A DNA stretch of 64,000 bases from NCBI GenBank assembly GCA_000310025.1, contig FN649730.1, positions 2,182,854-2,246,853 of the forward strand. Reading direction: 5' to 3'. The stretch is from Ectocarpus siliculosus. Its lineage: Eukaryota > Sar > Phaeophyceae > Ectocarpales > Ectocarpaceae. This document shows, piece by piece, positions 12,244 through 23,451 of the stretch. The notes under the pieces are model-generated. The model worked only from the letters and a program-made list of their open reading frames with translations, was not told the DNA's origin and did not search any database. The position numbers and the translations under genes were made by a program. Every line of letters starts with the position of its first letter. Position 1 is the first letter of the stretch.

Positions 12244-12494
12244 CAATATATTGTATGGCCTGGTGTTGGTAGTGGGTATTGGCGTCTGAGCTGTATGTGC
12301 CGGGCCAATGGGGCGGCGAATACGATATATATAGCTAAGCTGGGACGTGGCCAACGGGGACGGGACATCACGGCAGCGGGTAGTGTATAGCTGGGACGGT
12401 GGCCATCGGGGACCGGGACAGCAGGGGGTGTATTGCTGGGACAGCGCTTCAGGGCTGGGACAGCAGGGTACGGGATATTTTTCAAGCGTAGACT

Positions 12495-14748
12495 ATGGCG
12501 GAGAGAAGCGGCGGAATAGGAAGAGATTCGCAAAGGGAGGAGGGTACAGTTGTGCGCATCAAGATGGAGGAGAGGTCGCGCAACGCAGCAGAGAAGCTAC
12601 GAGCTGCCGAGTCGGAGGTGGAGAGGCTGGTGAAGGTGCTCAGAGCTGCGGAGGCTGCCGAGTATGAGAAGGAGAGACTTAGGCGGCAGCAACAACAACA
12701 ACAACAGCAGCAGCGATGGAGTGCTCAATGGCAGCAGCAGCCATCGCAGGTACAGCAGTGTTCTCGTAGTGGTTTTGTCAGTCAGCAGAACCAACATTGC
12801 GTTTTCACTCAGAGCCACCAGGCGCGGCAGCACCAGCAGTTGGCGCGGCAGCAACAGCAGCTGCCGCCAACCGGAGTTGGTGGGATATATGACTGCGGGA
12901 GCAACGCCGTGTATTTCCAGCAGGAATCACCCCCTCCGCCTGGTACGGTATACCATTGCACTCGGTGCGGCAGGAACGGCCACCACGGCGAAGAATGCGC
13001 CGCACCCCGCAGGTTCGAGGGTACGTGCGGCGCCTGTGGTCAGTACGGCCATATGTGGCGGAAGTGCGCCGTGCATCTTCATGGCAGCAGCGGCGAGGAT
13101 GACGGCCGTATCGTCCGCGGTGGCTGCTGGATGGGCGTCAATGGCGGCGGCAGCTGCATGGACATCGGTGGAAGCTCGGTTGTACAGCAGCAGGTGGTGG
13201 TAGAGAGCGAGTACCGCTCTGATTTTGTCGACCTGGTTCACGTTGGCGGCGAGGTGATGGCAGAGAGCGAGTACCGCTCTGATTTCGTCGACGTGGTTCA
13301 CGCTGGCGGCGCTGTGGACGGTGATGATGACGGATGGTTTGGATGGAATGATTCTGTGGACATGGTTCACGCTGGTGGCAGTGTCTGCGATGATGTTTTC
13401 CCCGCCGCTGGGGCGGGAGAAATGGCCGGAGCGCCTGCGTTGGCGACTGGAGTGGCGGCATCGGCAGCAGCTCCAGCGGCGACGGCGGCGATCTCCGGCG
13501 GCAGTGTTTTCCCCGCGGCGGCGGCGGCGGGGGGAACGGCCGGGGTCCCCGCGGTGGCAGCACGAGCGGCGGCATCGGCAGCAGCTCCGGCGGCGATGGG
13601 GGCGACCTCTGGCGGCAGTGTTCCCCCCGCGACGGCGGCAGGGGGGATGACCCGAGTCCCCGCGGTGGCAGCACGAGCGGTGGCATCGGCGGCAGCTCCA
13701 GCGGCGACGGCGGCGACCTACGGCGGCGGTAGTGTTGTCGCCGCGACGGCGGCGGGGGGAATTGCCGAGGTTCCTGCAGTGGCGGCAGGAGCGGCGGCAT
13801 CGGCAGCAGCTCCAGAGGCGACGATGGCGACTTACGGCGGCGGTAGTGTTTCCCTCGCAGCGACGGCGGAGGAAGCGCCGGGGAGGGCTCGCGGCGACAG
13901 CTGGAGTAACGGCATCGGCGGCGGTTCCAGCGGCGACGGTTGCGGTGCCCGGCGACACTGTTATCTCCGCGACGGTGGCGGGGAGAACGACCGGAGCGCC
14001 CGCGTTGGTGCTTGGAGCGTCGGTATCGACGGCGGTTCCAGCGGCGACGGCGGCGGCACCCGACGGTGTTGTTTCTCCCGCTGCGGCGGCGGGGAGAATG
14101 GCTCGAGAACCCGCGCAGGTGGCTACAATGACGGCATCGGCGGCTGGAGTGGCGACATCGGTGACGGCACCACCCGCGACCGCGGCGATGGCACCGGCCG
14201 CTACGATGGCGACCGTCGGTGACGTTCCCCCCACCGTATCGGTTGGGGGGACGGCCAGCAACGGGGAAGCGGTGGTCAACGGCATTGACGACGGTAGCGA
14301 TGATGGCGGTTGGTGCGCAGGTGAGGTTGATGGCTGCTGGGATGACAGCGTCTGTGGCGAGAGGGGGGCGTCCACGCACCCTTTCGATCCCGGCACCGTG
14401 TGTTCGGGGGTGCGCGGCGCCAACTATCCCGGGGTGGACGACCTGGTCGATGGTTCCAGCAGCAGCAGCAGCAGCAGCTGCAGCGGCAGCGGCAGCAGTA
14501 GCAACGACGAGGCGGAGGGGTTGGATGTGGCCTGGTTTGGGGCACTGCTGCGCCCCTTCGACCCGGGGGAGTTGTGCCGGCTGAAGGCTGGGAGAGTGAG
14601 GCCGGTGATGGGGGTGGACACCCCGTTCGACCGTGGAAAGATGTCGCGGGGGCAACGGCCGGGGAGCCCGTGTTCGCGACCGGAACAACGACAGGAGGAT
14701 CATGAAGCGGGGAAGGGAGTTCGGAAGACCGGGCGAGTCCGACAATGA
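12495..14748 (+). CDS. gag-like protein with coiled coil, poly-Q, two CCHC knuckles and Ala-rich repeats (one frameshift)
   Basis: The ATG at 12495 opens a frame to 14222. Residues about 20-60 form a charged coiled coil (AAEKLRAAESEVERLVKVLR), followed by a poly-Q stretch. Two zinc knuckles come next at about residues 155-195: YHCTRCGRNGHHGEEC and GTCGACGQYGHMWRKC, both with complete CCHC sets. Duplicated ESEYRSDFVD segments then lead into seven Ala/Gly-rich repeats of about 111 bp (13.4-14.19 kb). The Ala-rich pattern moves to the frame ending at 14748 after about 13860, which points to a one-base indel or a programmed shift. The C-terminal part has an acidic/Ser-rich region and FDPG repeats. 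In LTR elements such a protein packages RNA. The opposite strand is also open across the repeats, which I treat as a composition effect. Confidence 0.65.
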
Positions 14749-16460
14749 CGGCAAGCAGCGCGACTTCTGCTGGGGTCTCAAACTCGCCAAGGCACGTGAT
14801 GTTTGTTTGCGTATTCTTCTTGTCATTTTTCTATTATTTGTTGTGTGCAGGATGTTGTTCTTGTGTTTTGATCTTCAGATACAATGCTGCACTTTTCATC
14901 GTTGTTTGAATGTCTGCAAATCATTTTTCCTATCGTTGACACATTTGCAGGTTTGGATTTGCTTTTGTTTTGTTCTGTAGAGATGCCCACCCGCGTTTTA
15001 CCTTGCAGGGACACTAATTTCCACGGCCAAATGGCAGGGAATTTCCATGGCTGATTATTGTTGTTTTTCTGGGAGGCAAATGGAATGTTGCGGCCGGGGG
15101 GCTGTTGTTTGCCGGGAAAATATCTCAAATGGCGGTGGTAGTATTATTTCTGCGTACGGTTTGTTCCACTTTGGTTTTCCCTCTTTGTTGGGATAACATT
15201 CTCTATGGTAGTTACCGCTATGTTTTTCTGGTGGTGCTGGATATTCGTAGGCGTTGGCTTGGCGTGCGACGTGCTGGGTAAAGACGTTGGGGGGCACGCT
15301 CCGTTTCTCTGTCCCTCCGATGTACCGTACCCGACGAGTCAATCCTTGCGGAGTACCAGTTTTCCTTTCGAAGTAGGCCTGTACGGCAGGCTGGTATGCG
15401 CTGGACGTGTGACGCCTTTTCTTTGATATATTTTCTTTTCTTGTTTCGGTTTGGAGTTGATGAAGTTCGATGCAGAATTGGCATGCTGGATTTTGCGGAA
15501 TCACGCCTGATTGTTGCACTGCTGTCGGAAATCATGGGGGGGGGAATGTGATACCATGCTGTCCGCCGCAGCACAACAAGCAGTGTTTCTGACATCGGGT
15601 TTGGTAGTTCATGTTGGGATTTTCCGTGTTTTCCCTGGGGGTTTTATATGGAATTGATGTTGGCTGATGGGATTTGGGTAGCTCATGTCTGGATCGTTTT
15701 CCGCGTTTTACCTGCGGAGGTGACATGGAATTAAATATTGAATGGGGTTTTCGTTGCGTTTATATGAGATGTCCCAGCAGGGGGGCTGCTGGATTGTTTA
15801 TTGTCTGTTTTGGATTTGTTGGTTTCTTCATGTTTGTTTTGGACTTGTTTGTTTGGTTTCTTCGTGTTTGGGATGGATGTTACAGCAGGGGGGCTGTTGG
15901 ACTGGTATATTTGTCAAGGTATTGGGTATTGGAGGAAGGATTTGGCATGTTCTCGTCAGTCATGGTTGAAGCCTTTGTGCTTCCGATTATTATTTGAGCT
16001 GGTCAATGAGTTGAAACATGAATGTTTATCTGAGGAATTTGTTCTGACTAAGTCAGGACGTTGGACACGTTTTCCCGGAGTTACCCGTCCCCGTTCTGAC
16101 GTGATTCTGATGTAATGTGTATCTGTGCTGGGTATTTTTCCAAGGGTGACTGTTTGTGTTTTGACTTCTTGAGAATTTGGTAAAGCATTTTTCTCAAGAG
16201 GGTGAATTGTTTATTGACAGACCTTTTAGGAGATAGTACTTTGATATCATCAGAACATTTGAAAGATTTCGTAGAGCATGTTTTATTGGGAGATCGACAG
16301 ATTTCGTAGAACATTGTTTTCTTGGGAAATTGTTTGAATTGGAATGAATGGTGGATGATTTCCGTGTGGATGCGTAGTTTGATTTATCGCCGTTTTACCT
16401 GGCAATGATAGTCGGCAATGATAGTCGTGACGAGGATTTCGTAGATCGTATCTCGTACCG
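14749..16460 (+). other. T-rich 3' non-coding region of the gag-only element
   Basis: The region is strongly T-rich on the element sense strand and has no conserved ORF. It holds hairpin-like motifs of the form CCGCGTTTTACCTGCGG (15698-15719, and weaker at 14988-15009 and 15621-15641) and GCCGTTTTACCTGGC (16388-16402). Similar motifs occur in the older element at 10887-10910, 10945-10967, 11043-11062 and 11830-11844. Two polypurine-like GCAGGGGGGCTG motifs lie near 15778 and 15889. A segment at 15900-16015 matches 11390-11515, so the region is conserved between copies. Confidence 0.6.
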
Positions 16461-16471
16461 AGCAGGGGGGC
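16461..16471 (+). promoter_or_regulatory. polypurine tract of the gag-only element
   Basis: AGCAGGGGGGC lies directly upstream of the 3' LTR start (TGTTTGGGG at 16472), the position where plus-strand DNA synthesis is primed in LTR retroelements. Confidence 0.75.
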
Positions 16472-16658
16472 TGTTTGGGGTGCTCGGCAGAGTATACTGT
16501 CTATGGGGCCTCCGGGGGGTACGCGGATGAAATGTGTTGATGGGCATGCTGCATGGCGATGGTTTTGCCTACCGCATGTCTCTCACTCTCTAATCAACCA
16601 AGGTCTTGAGTCAACCTTCTTTCTCTTTCGGCCTCTGACGGGCTACCGCACCCAAACA
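16472..16658 (+). repeat. 3' LTR of the gag-only element
   Basis: Identical by eye to 12057-12243 and followed by the second target-site copy GAACT (16659-16663). Confidence 0.9.
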
Positions 16659-16663
16659 GAACT

Positions 16664-16744
16664 TGAGTCCCTCCTTTGCGCAACACGCTCTCGACAAGAG
16701 CCCGCGAGCGTGATAACATAGTACACGCGCCGACACCCCAAACA
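16664..16744 (+). repeat. older 3' LTR, right part
   Basis: Continuation of the LTR that begins at 11895. It starts TGAGTCCCTCC after the duplicated GAACT and ends CGACACCCCAAACA, the expected family terminus. The insertion of 12057-16658 separates the two parts. Confidence 0.65.
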
Positions 16745-16955
16745 TTAAGTGTTGAATTGTGAAGTGCGTAGGACTGCGGAACAGTGTGCCAAGTGGTGCA
16801 GTCGAATACGGGTCAAAATATATGTGTTGGAGCAATTGTTGTTTTCGCTAAAGAATGGAGTCATATTGAAATTGCAGGTCGTGACGGAATTGGTGTGTGT
16901 ATAACATGAGTTGGTATTCTGGTGATTAATGTTTGGGCTTGTTGCAAGGGAATGA

Positions 16956-17056
16956 TTTGATCGCACGCATCTTCGAGACGCGTACACACACGACCCCACC
17001 GGCACATCTACACACATATCTAAGCACGATTAGGCCACCGCCGGCCGATTGCACGT
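16956..17056 (+). repeat. 101-bp direct repeat, right copy
   Basis: Matches 8831-8931 with about four substitutions (for example AAGCACGATTAGG for AAGCGCGAATAGG). It lies 211 bp beyond the end of the older LTR. Confidence 0.85.
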
Positions 17057-19362
17057 TATTATCAGGATGGTTCTCCGCGAGATCGGTTCAGGTTACGTAG
17101 TAACTTGCCCCGCGCTACTGACTGCTGTCTTCGAAAAATCCGTACCTGCCTGCTGTTGCTGCTCGCATCAAAGTCATGACCATCAACGGCTTTGTTGTAT
17201 TGGTGCTGCGTACGTATGTATGTAGTCTAGTAATGTCCCGTGCTGTACGAATGTGGCGGGCAAGTTGTGACGCAATATTTGCCATCCGTCTTGCCACAAT
17301 TCCTATGTCTACGCTGCTGGTCGTGCTCCTCGATGGTGTGTGTGGCGTGTGATGCGCTCGCCGCCAGGTGCATGCCGCGTGCGTGCCTCCCTGATGTGCG
17401 TGTTGCGTCCGCACAGCAGGAAGACTTCACATTTTGTGTCTTCGTGTGTGTGTGCATGTGCATCAACGGAAAAGAAACAACCGCATGTAAAGTGTAAAGT
17501 GCAAAATTTTGAACGGGGCCGCACATACATACAACCATCGTCGCGCCCGTCGCAGCCCTGTAGCCTGTCCCTCTGGTGCACCCGTAGCTGCACCACAAAC
17601 GATTGACGCATATGCGTGTCGGGGTTCGTGCACCATCAGCATCGCAGATAAGACTACTGCAAGGTATTGAGTCGCTACCCAGCGGCTCATTACCCCGCCC
17701 TATCTAGTGTAATACTTCGAAGTATATATATATGTTGCCTAATACATACATGTAGTACGGCGGCGACATATATATTACTTGAGTTTACATGTATGTAGTC
17801 TACAGTGCCAACAACGGGCAACGAACGATCGTTTGCACATCACAGCAATCGCCCCTATCATCCCACACATGCTGCTGGCCGCCCGCCCCAGTTAAGGGGT
17901 GGAAACGGAGATAGATGATGTGCAATCACCCGCAAACAAACGTTGATTGCCAAAAAAGGATTTTGTTGTACTACAACATAGAATGCGAGATTGCATATTC
18001 CACAGGTGTTTGGCACCCGTTCGTCTTATTATTGAAACGTTCGGTCAGGGTAGCCAACTTGGGGTAGCCGATTGGCAACAACAACGCTGTCAAGTGTTCA
18101 GATCGTACCTTTTTCGCAAGAAGAATCTGTGTTCTTCTTGTTGTGCTGCTGTGTTGTTGCCGAGAAGCAAGTTAGTACCAGTGATTATTGTGGTTGAGGG
18201 GGGGGGGGTGATGGCTGCGTGCATGAATGCGTGCGGAACAAAAAAAGAAAAACGATCTTCCTCCCCTGTGGGCGTAGCAAGTTCGATCTTGCTACAACCA
18301 GGATGAATTATGCCATCTTGGTGAAGCCTCCAGTTCCGGTGGGGGTATTCGACGGTAGGCGGGTGGGTCTATCTGACGCGAGGCAGAGCCATATAATAGC
18401 AAAAGCGCGCGTGCCAGGCGCGCTTATCACACTGCTGACTGACTGACTGGCTGGCTGTTGTATGTATAACCAAATACACACAAATATCTTATTATTTCAT
18501 CATCATCTATCTACATATTATGATGATCGTTCATTGTTGTTGTGGGTCTGCAATATATATACTGGCTCTCCACTATTCTCTGTTGAATTCATTCATTTTT
18601 GGAATTAATTGCAGAAAATTATCGGAGACGGAAATCTCGGGAACAGTTTCATAATTTTCAGTTTGAGCTTGGGTCCCCTCCTCTATGCACCTGTGCTACT
18701 GTGCTGTGTTGCGAAAAGAGTTTGTTGGGTCCGCGCTACGTACACAGATTCAGATAGATGCGTTCGCACCGCTGCTGTTATGTAGATGTAACAACTCTGT
18801 TTCAGCAGCACACTGACTGACTGCTGTTGGTTGGAACATGAAACATTCATTTTTGTGTGTGTGTGTGTGTGGATCCGCACTTTACGGCACCTACTCCTGG
18901 AACGCCGTGTTGTGGATCAGGTCCGCACCATTCTGTGATGAATACATGTCATGTTCGGTGTGATGACGTCACTGGTTTTGTAGAAAGACGTGGCAGAGAT
19001 GGCGCGATACCCCGGGTGCGTGTATTGGGAAATAAATGGGAATGCCACCTTAGACTGTGTCGTAGATTGTGACGTCAGATGACCTGTCGGAGATCTACCT
19101 TCGGGGTGTTGCCACAAGATAGATATATAGTAAGTGTACGATGGACGCTGAACCTTGCTGCAGCAGGCTCGCTCCCCTCTGACTCACAACTCTACCCGTT
19201 CCGTACCCATTCGGCCTCTCTACAAGAGGTTGAACCGGTGTGTCTCCACACCACACATCCTAAAGGAACTTGAGCCACACGCGAACCTGGAGACCTACGT
19301 CTCACATCTGGCGTCAGTGACAGTGTATGTAACAAGGTTTGAGTTTCTTGGGTTGGTAAGAG
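17057..19362. other. no recognisable gene
   Basis: Only short frames without motifs are present. A (GT)n run lies at about 18854-18872. TATATA-rich sequence surrounds 17720-17780. No mobile-element termini were recognised. Confidence 0.45.
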
Positions 19363-20788
19363 CAGTGTTGGATATTGGTCGGGCAGAAGGTTCGATACAA
19401 TACGCCCATCGTATCGAGAAAAAAACACAAATACCGACATTTTGTTCGATATCCCGAAAATGGCTCGATACGTGTCGAGTATCGATACTCGATATCGATA
19501 CGGCTGTTTTGAAGGCCTCAGGTTACAAGAAGAGCGAGCGTTACGCAACTACACGTACGTACTACCCTAGCACACCCAAACCCTTATCTGAAGTATACAG
19601 CAGTGCGCAAGACGTGCGCGCATGGTCCGGCGGCATGGAAGTAGTGGTGTTTGCCAGGTGCCAGGTTTGTGCAGTTGAAAATCACGAGCACAACAACAGC
19701 GGGCACACGTTGTGATGTGATGTTGTTGCGCATACAAAACTGCATCGTGCAAGAGGCGTTAGTTGTGTAGCTATGTCCACCAGATATATTTTACATTTTT
19801 CAGTCAGTGTGCATGTGTGTATAGTGTATACACGTACACACTGTAACACCGCCGTACGTTTGCGATCGAATCATTAGTGCAAGCTCGGCTGCGAGCAGGA
19901 TTTCATGATAAAAAAACGCGAAAAAAACTCGAACACTTGGTTTTATATTATCTTACTACCTTCAAAGTTATGCATGCAAAATTCCACCCACCAGTTAGTT
20001 GTGGGTGCCCAACAATCAGCAATGCACCTCGAGCGAGTATCAACTCTAGACACCCAACAGCCAAAATGAAACACAAGAAAAAACATGACGAAAACATTAT
20101 GTGCGAAAATCAAACGCTTGCCAAACTTGAACACGACATCACTTCTCTCTCTCTATTCATCACACGCCTCGAGTGGTCGGACATGAAATCAAGCACACCT
20201 TGCCATTACGTATTACAAGTCCCAAAACCAAGTTCACACAGCATAAATTGTCCGCAGGAGATACGGCCTCTGTTAGCACTAATGTAGTAGCTCTACTGCT
20301 GAAACTGCGGGAAACGCCAAACCTACGTAAGGAGGCAAGCTGACTCTAGGAGGCAAGCTGACTCTAAAGGGGATGACTGCTACAACTCATTCGGCAGAGG
20401 CAGCGCTATCGCCAGCGACAAAGCCGAATTCTTGAAGGCTCATGTTGCACACCGATGTGGTTCTCAGGAGCTGAGACACAGGCGCTGTTGGTGTGGTGTG
20501 TGGCTGGCAGGGGCTGGTGTGTGTGTGGTGTGTGGTTGTGATGGCAGTGGGGGGCGACAGGAGTAGTAGGCGCGTAGGCGCCGGAGCGAAAAAAGGGGGT
20601 AGACAGCTGGGAAACTGACCTCCCCCTGGTAAAAAGGGGGCCAAAATATCGAATATCGAATACCGATATCGATACCGATACCGATTCGTATCGACAAATA
20701 TCGGCGTGGAAACCGGCAATACCGATACTGCGTATCGTCGATATATATCAGTTTTGTATCGATATTCGATACCCAATATCCAACACTG
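19363..20788. mobile_element. 1.4-kb terminal-inverted-repeat element with ATCGATA-rich ends
   Basis: A 16-bp perfect inverted repeat, CAGTGTTGGATATTGG at 19363-19378 and its complement at 20773-20788, bounds the segment. CAGTG termini are typical of hAT-superfamily elements. Both subterminal regions (19390-19505 and 20645-20775) are cryptically simple, built from CGATA/ATCGATA steps with local palindromes. The flanking octamers GGTAAGAG and GGTATTGG agree at five of eight positions, so the target duplication is doubtful. No transposase lies inside. It may be a non-autonomous hAT element. Alternatively the left terminus could belong to the larger minus-strand hAT described at 20.8-29.3 kb. 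Confidence 0.5.
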
Positions 20789-21289
20789 GGTATTGGTGAT
20801 GGTGTTTGTGAGGGTCTCTCAACCCTAACCCGTAAACTCCACCACACGCGAAAACCGCCACCTCCTTCTCCTCCTCCTCCAGGAAGTCCAAGATCCGCAC
20901 GTCTTTCACGGCCTGTGGGTCCGTGAAATGGGTCGGGATGGCGGCTGCCACGGCAGCGTCGTTCAGCCTGGGTATGTCCATGGGGATGCGGTCAAAATGC
21001 ACTCGTAGGTAGAGCTGCATCTCCAAGTTTTGGCTGGATCAAGCGAGGCGCGCTTGCGGGGCATGAACATATCCGCGATGAAGAAATCTCGCTCCACCAC
21101 ACCCGCTGAGGCAGGGACGCCGTACACCAGCTGGCCGACCAATCGGAGGGCGAAGGGGTGTTTGTTGCCGTGAAGACGCCAGTAGTCCGGTCCGTTCTCC
21201 TTCCGCTCCTCTTTTGGAATCTGTGCATGGGTGCGAAAACGTTGATCGCGAGCGGTAAACCTTGGGCATACAAGTGCGAAGCCGGCCAT
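20780..21289 (-). pseudogene. hAT transposase, C-terminal dimerisation region (frameshifted)
   Basis: The minus strand encodes the hAT C-terminal signature: NGPDYWRLHGNKHPFALRLV, then LVYGVPASAGVVERDFF and MFMPRKRASLDPA. This matches the family pattern of a W/YP segment, vPaSsa..ER.FS, and a basic R..L.p motif. An acceptor-like CACAG precedes IPKEERKENG at about 21230. Near 21020 the coherent frame shifts by one base in a run of A residues and continues as LEMQLYLRVHFDRIPMDIPR and an acidic LDFLEEEEKEVAV. The frameshift indicates decay. In hAT enzymes this region mediates multimer formation. It is probably the 3' end of the gene whose 5' exons lie at 28.5-29.3 kb; that linkage is inference. 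Confidence 0.75.
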
Positions 21290-22726
21290 GGCCTTTAGTC
21301 GAACCCGTGGATCATTGGCAAGCGAAAAGTACTATCGAAACGCCTATTCAACAAACCGAGGGAGGTGTTTCTTCTCAGAATTAGAGCCCCCTTTGGAGTT
21401 TCTCCAAAAACAGGTACCCAACTCGCGCATTTGAATGCACGTAAAAAAATGTCATTTATTAATATTTTCTACAGCCCGAGGGAAGAGAGAGATACCAAAC
21501 TGGCAGAGAGCACGTTTCCCGCAGACACGTTTCTGCGGCCTTTCTATCGTGCCTCTGCCTCTCTCCCAATAAAGACTGTCTCTCTCTTCCCTCCAAACAG
21601 CAACTGAGGGTGCTCTCTCCTGCGGTGTAGGGAACCAATCTTACTGCACACAGTAGTCTCAGATGACCAAGTCCCTAAAATGGTACCCTCCATTTTCTTC
21701 GCCTCACAAACATACAGCTACAAGTTCTACCGGATACTTAATCCGTCCTCTCCTTTCCCCCACCTTCGAAAGAAAGGTGGGTGGGTGGGAAAAGACTCCA
21801 CTTCCTGTCAGCTCCAGAGGCTGGCACACCACTAGAAGCCTTCTACGTGACCACCTCGCTAGTTGTCTCTGCGATACTCTCTCTCTGGCACGCTAAGACT
21901 CTGTGGACACAAGGCTTGAACAGAATGGTAACACATGCGACTCCTCCTCTCGACCGAGGGGGCCCCGCAGTACGCAATACGTTCCGGGTACCCCAATATA
22001 AACAGCATGGCAATTCGAGTTGTTTCAGTAAACCTCGGTTTGTTTTGTCTACGCCTTTGTCTACGCCTTAAACAAACCTGCCCTATATTCTTGCACCGAA
22101 CCATGTGCTGGAAACTATGTATAGACAGTAGAGCAATGCTTTGAACAGGACCGAAAGTGCAGTGTTGTGTTGTGACGAGAAAGATGGCAGGATTGATATG
22201 TATGTATGTGAGGTTTCCTGCTCGGCGGCTTACGCCGCCACGCCGACCTCCTGGCATATCTAAGTCGGACAATAATAATGATATCTAGACCACACAATAA
22301 TTTGTTTGTGTGCCGCGGACAAAAAATACGGGTATGTCTACATTGTCAACATTTATTTCCAAGAGGGAATAAGCTAGGCGTGGTGGCCTGAGAGCGCTCG
22401 AGACATTGATCCTGAGCCCGCAGAAAAAGCTTGCGATTGTCCAATATACTACAAGCAACTTTGGGGAAGGCGCAGATTCCCCATTTAGCTCAACACCTCC
22501 ACCGAACGCGGGGTTAAGTGGTTCGATACAGACGGGTTCCACACTTATCTCCGACAAAATGCACTATAAACAGGAAACAGAGCAACGCCGCTGTAGATAG
22601 TTGAGCTTGAAAAAAACGCGAACACAACAGCACATTGTTCTTTATGCACCACGGGCAGCACCATTTCAAGAAATCATGCTCAACGCAATTGTCACGTTGC
22701 ATTTTTTGTAACTACAGCTGTCTCAC

Positions 22727-22859
22727 CGATAAACTTCTCTCCGGACACTTTGCTCGTCCAAAGGTCACAGTTGACGTACACGGTCGGAATGATCGCAGCG
22801 CGAAGCTCTTTCTGCAAGTCCTTGTTGATATCGCACATCTCGACTATCATCCTCTTCAC
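22727..22859 (-). pseudogene. hAT transposase exon with the D-x-W-T-S catalytic segment
   Basis: An exon of 133 nt follows GGTGGCAG (acceptor) and ends ATCG before GTGAGA (donor). It reads VKRMIVEMCDINKDLQ, then IPTVYVNCDLWTSKVSGEKF. The DLWTS motif after a beta strand is the region of the first catalytic aspartate of hAT transposases. The same strand carries N- and C-terminal hAT parts at 28.5-29.3 and 20.8-21.3 kb, consistent with one intron-containing gene broken up by later insertions. Confidence 0.65.
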
Positions 22860-23451
22860 CTGCCACCAACACGATGAGCCCGTGCAACAAAACAGCAGCA
22901 GCGACGCGAGTATATTCAAATTGTAACCGAGAGACTCGCTCGGCCTGCGATTACACAGGTCGAGCGGGGAACAGCAGGGGGGGGGGGGTGTACTCATAGT
23001 CGTGCATGCCGTAGTCGTTTGACCATTGACCTCGCATCCCTACAAAGCCGGGACGGAGCACGCCGGGTTCTCACCGGACCAGGCTCTCACATCACCAAGC
23101 GCGAAGCGCCGTGAGGTATTTGGCGAGTCGCATGAAGGGTGAGCTGCATCCTGCTAAGGGTGTTCGGCATCTTGTGCTTACTTCCTTGCGTACGGATGGC
23201 AGCTACGTATGACTTAATTTATTTTCTGGTGCTTTCACTTCCAGAGACAGTTGTAAGCACTGTGTAACTGCCTCGAGGATGCTTGACCATTTTAACACAA
23301 CGTGGTGCGATCATCCCCCGTTGCGCGGAGTGAGGTTTCTCGACCCCGCACAACATGATCTACTCGACCACCATTATGGTTACCGCCAAAAAAAAAAAAC
23401 GAGGTAAAAAAAAAAACGGTAACCTGGTTGCCGAGTTCACGAAGTGAATTG

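Larger units (their letters stand above)
12057..16658 (+). mobile_element. gag-only LTR retrotransposon (TR-GAG/LARD-like), complete
   Basis: The element has 187-bp LTRs at 12057-12243 and 16472-16658 that look identical base for base. They carry the terminal inverted repeat TGTTTGGG/CCCAAACA. A 5-bp target duplication, GAACT, lies at 12052-12056 and 16659-16663. A polypurine tract (AGCAGGGGGGC) sits immediately before the 3' LTR. The only coding region is the zinc-knuckle gag at 12495-14748. No protease, integrase, reverse transcriptase or RNase H motif is present in the 4.2-kb interior, so mobilisation must rely on a partner element. Identical LTRs imply recent insertion. A likely primer-binding site after 12243 was not recognised. 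Confidence 0.85.
9000..16744 (+). mobile_element. older LTR retroelement, 5' end not identified, interrupted by a younger relative
   Basis: The older copy comprises the gag remnant at 9.2-10.5 kb, a T-rich non-coding tract with reiterated polypurine motifs (11124-11307), a polypurine tract AGTAGGGGGGC at 11884-11894, and a 3' LTR split into 11895-12056 and 16664-16744. Joined, this LTR is about 243 bp and has TGTTTG...CCAAACA termini, like the younger LTRs. The tract at 11390-11515 is homologous to 15900-16015 of the younger element, confirming one family. No matching 5' LTR was found near 8-9 kb, so the left boundary is uncertain. Confidence 0.6.

Noticed and set aside
12927..14826. Long minus-strand open frames (about 498 and 562 codons) opposite the gag repeats
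   Set aside because: They arise from GC-rich 111-bp repeats that lack stops in most frames. No domain is visible and the plus strand carries the zinc knuckles.
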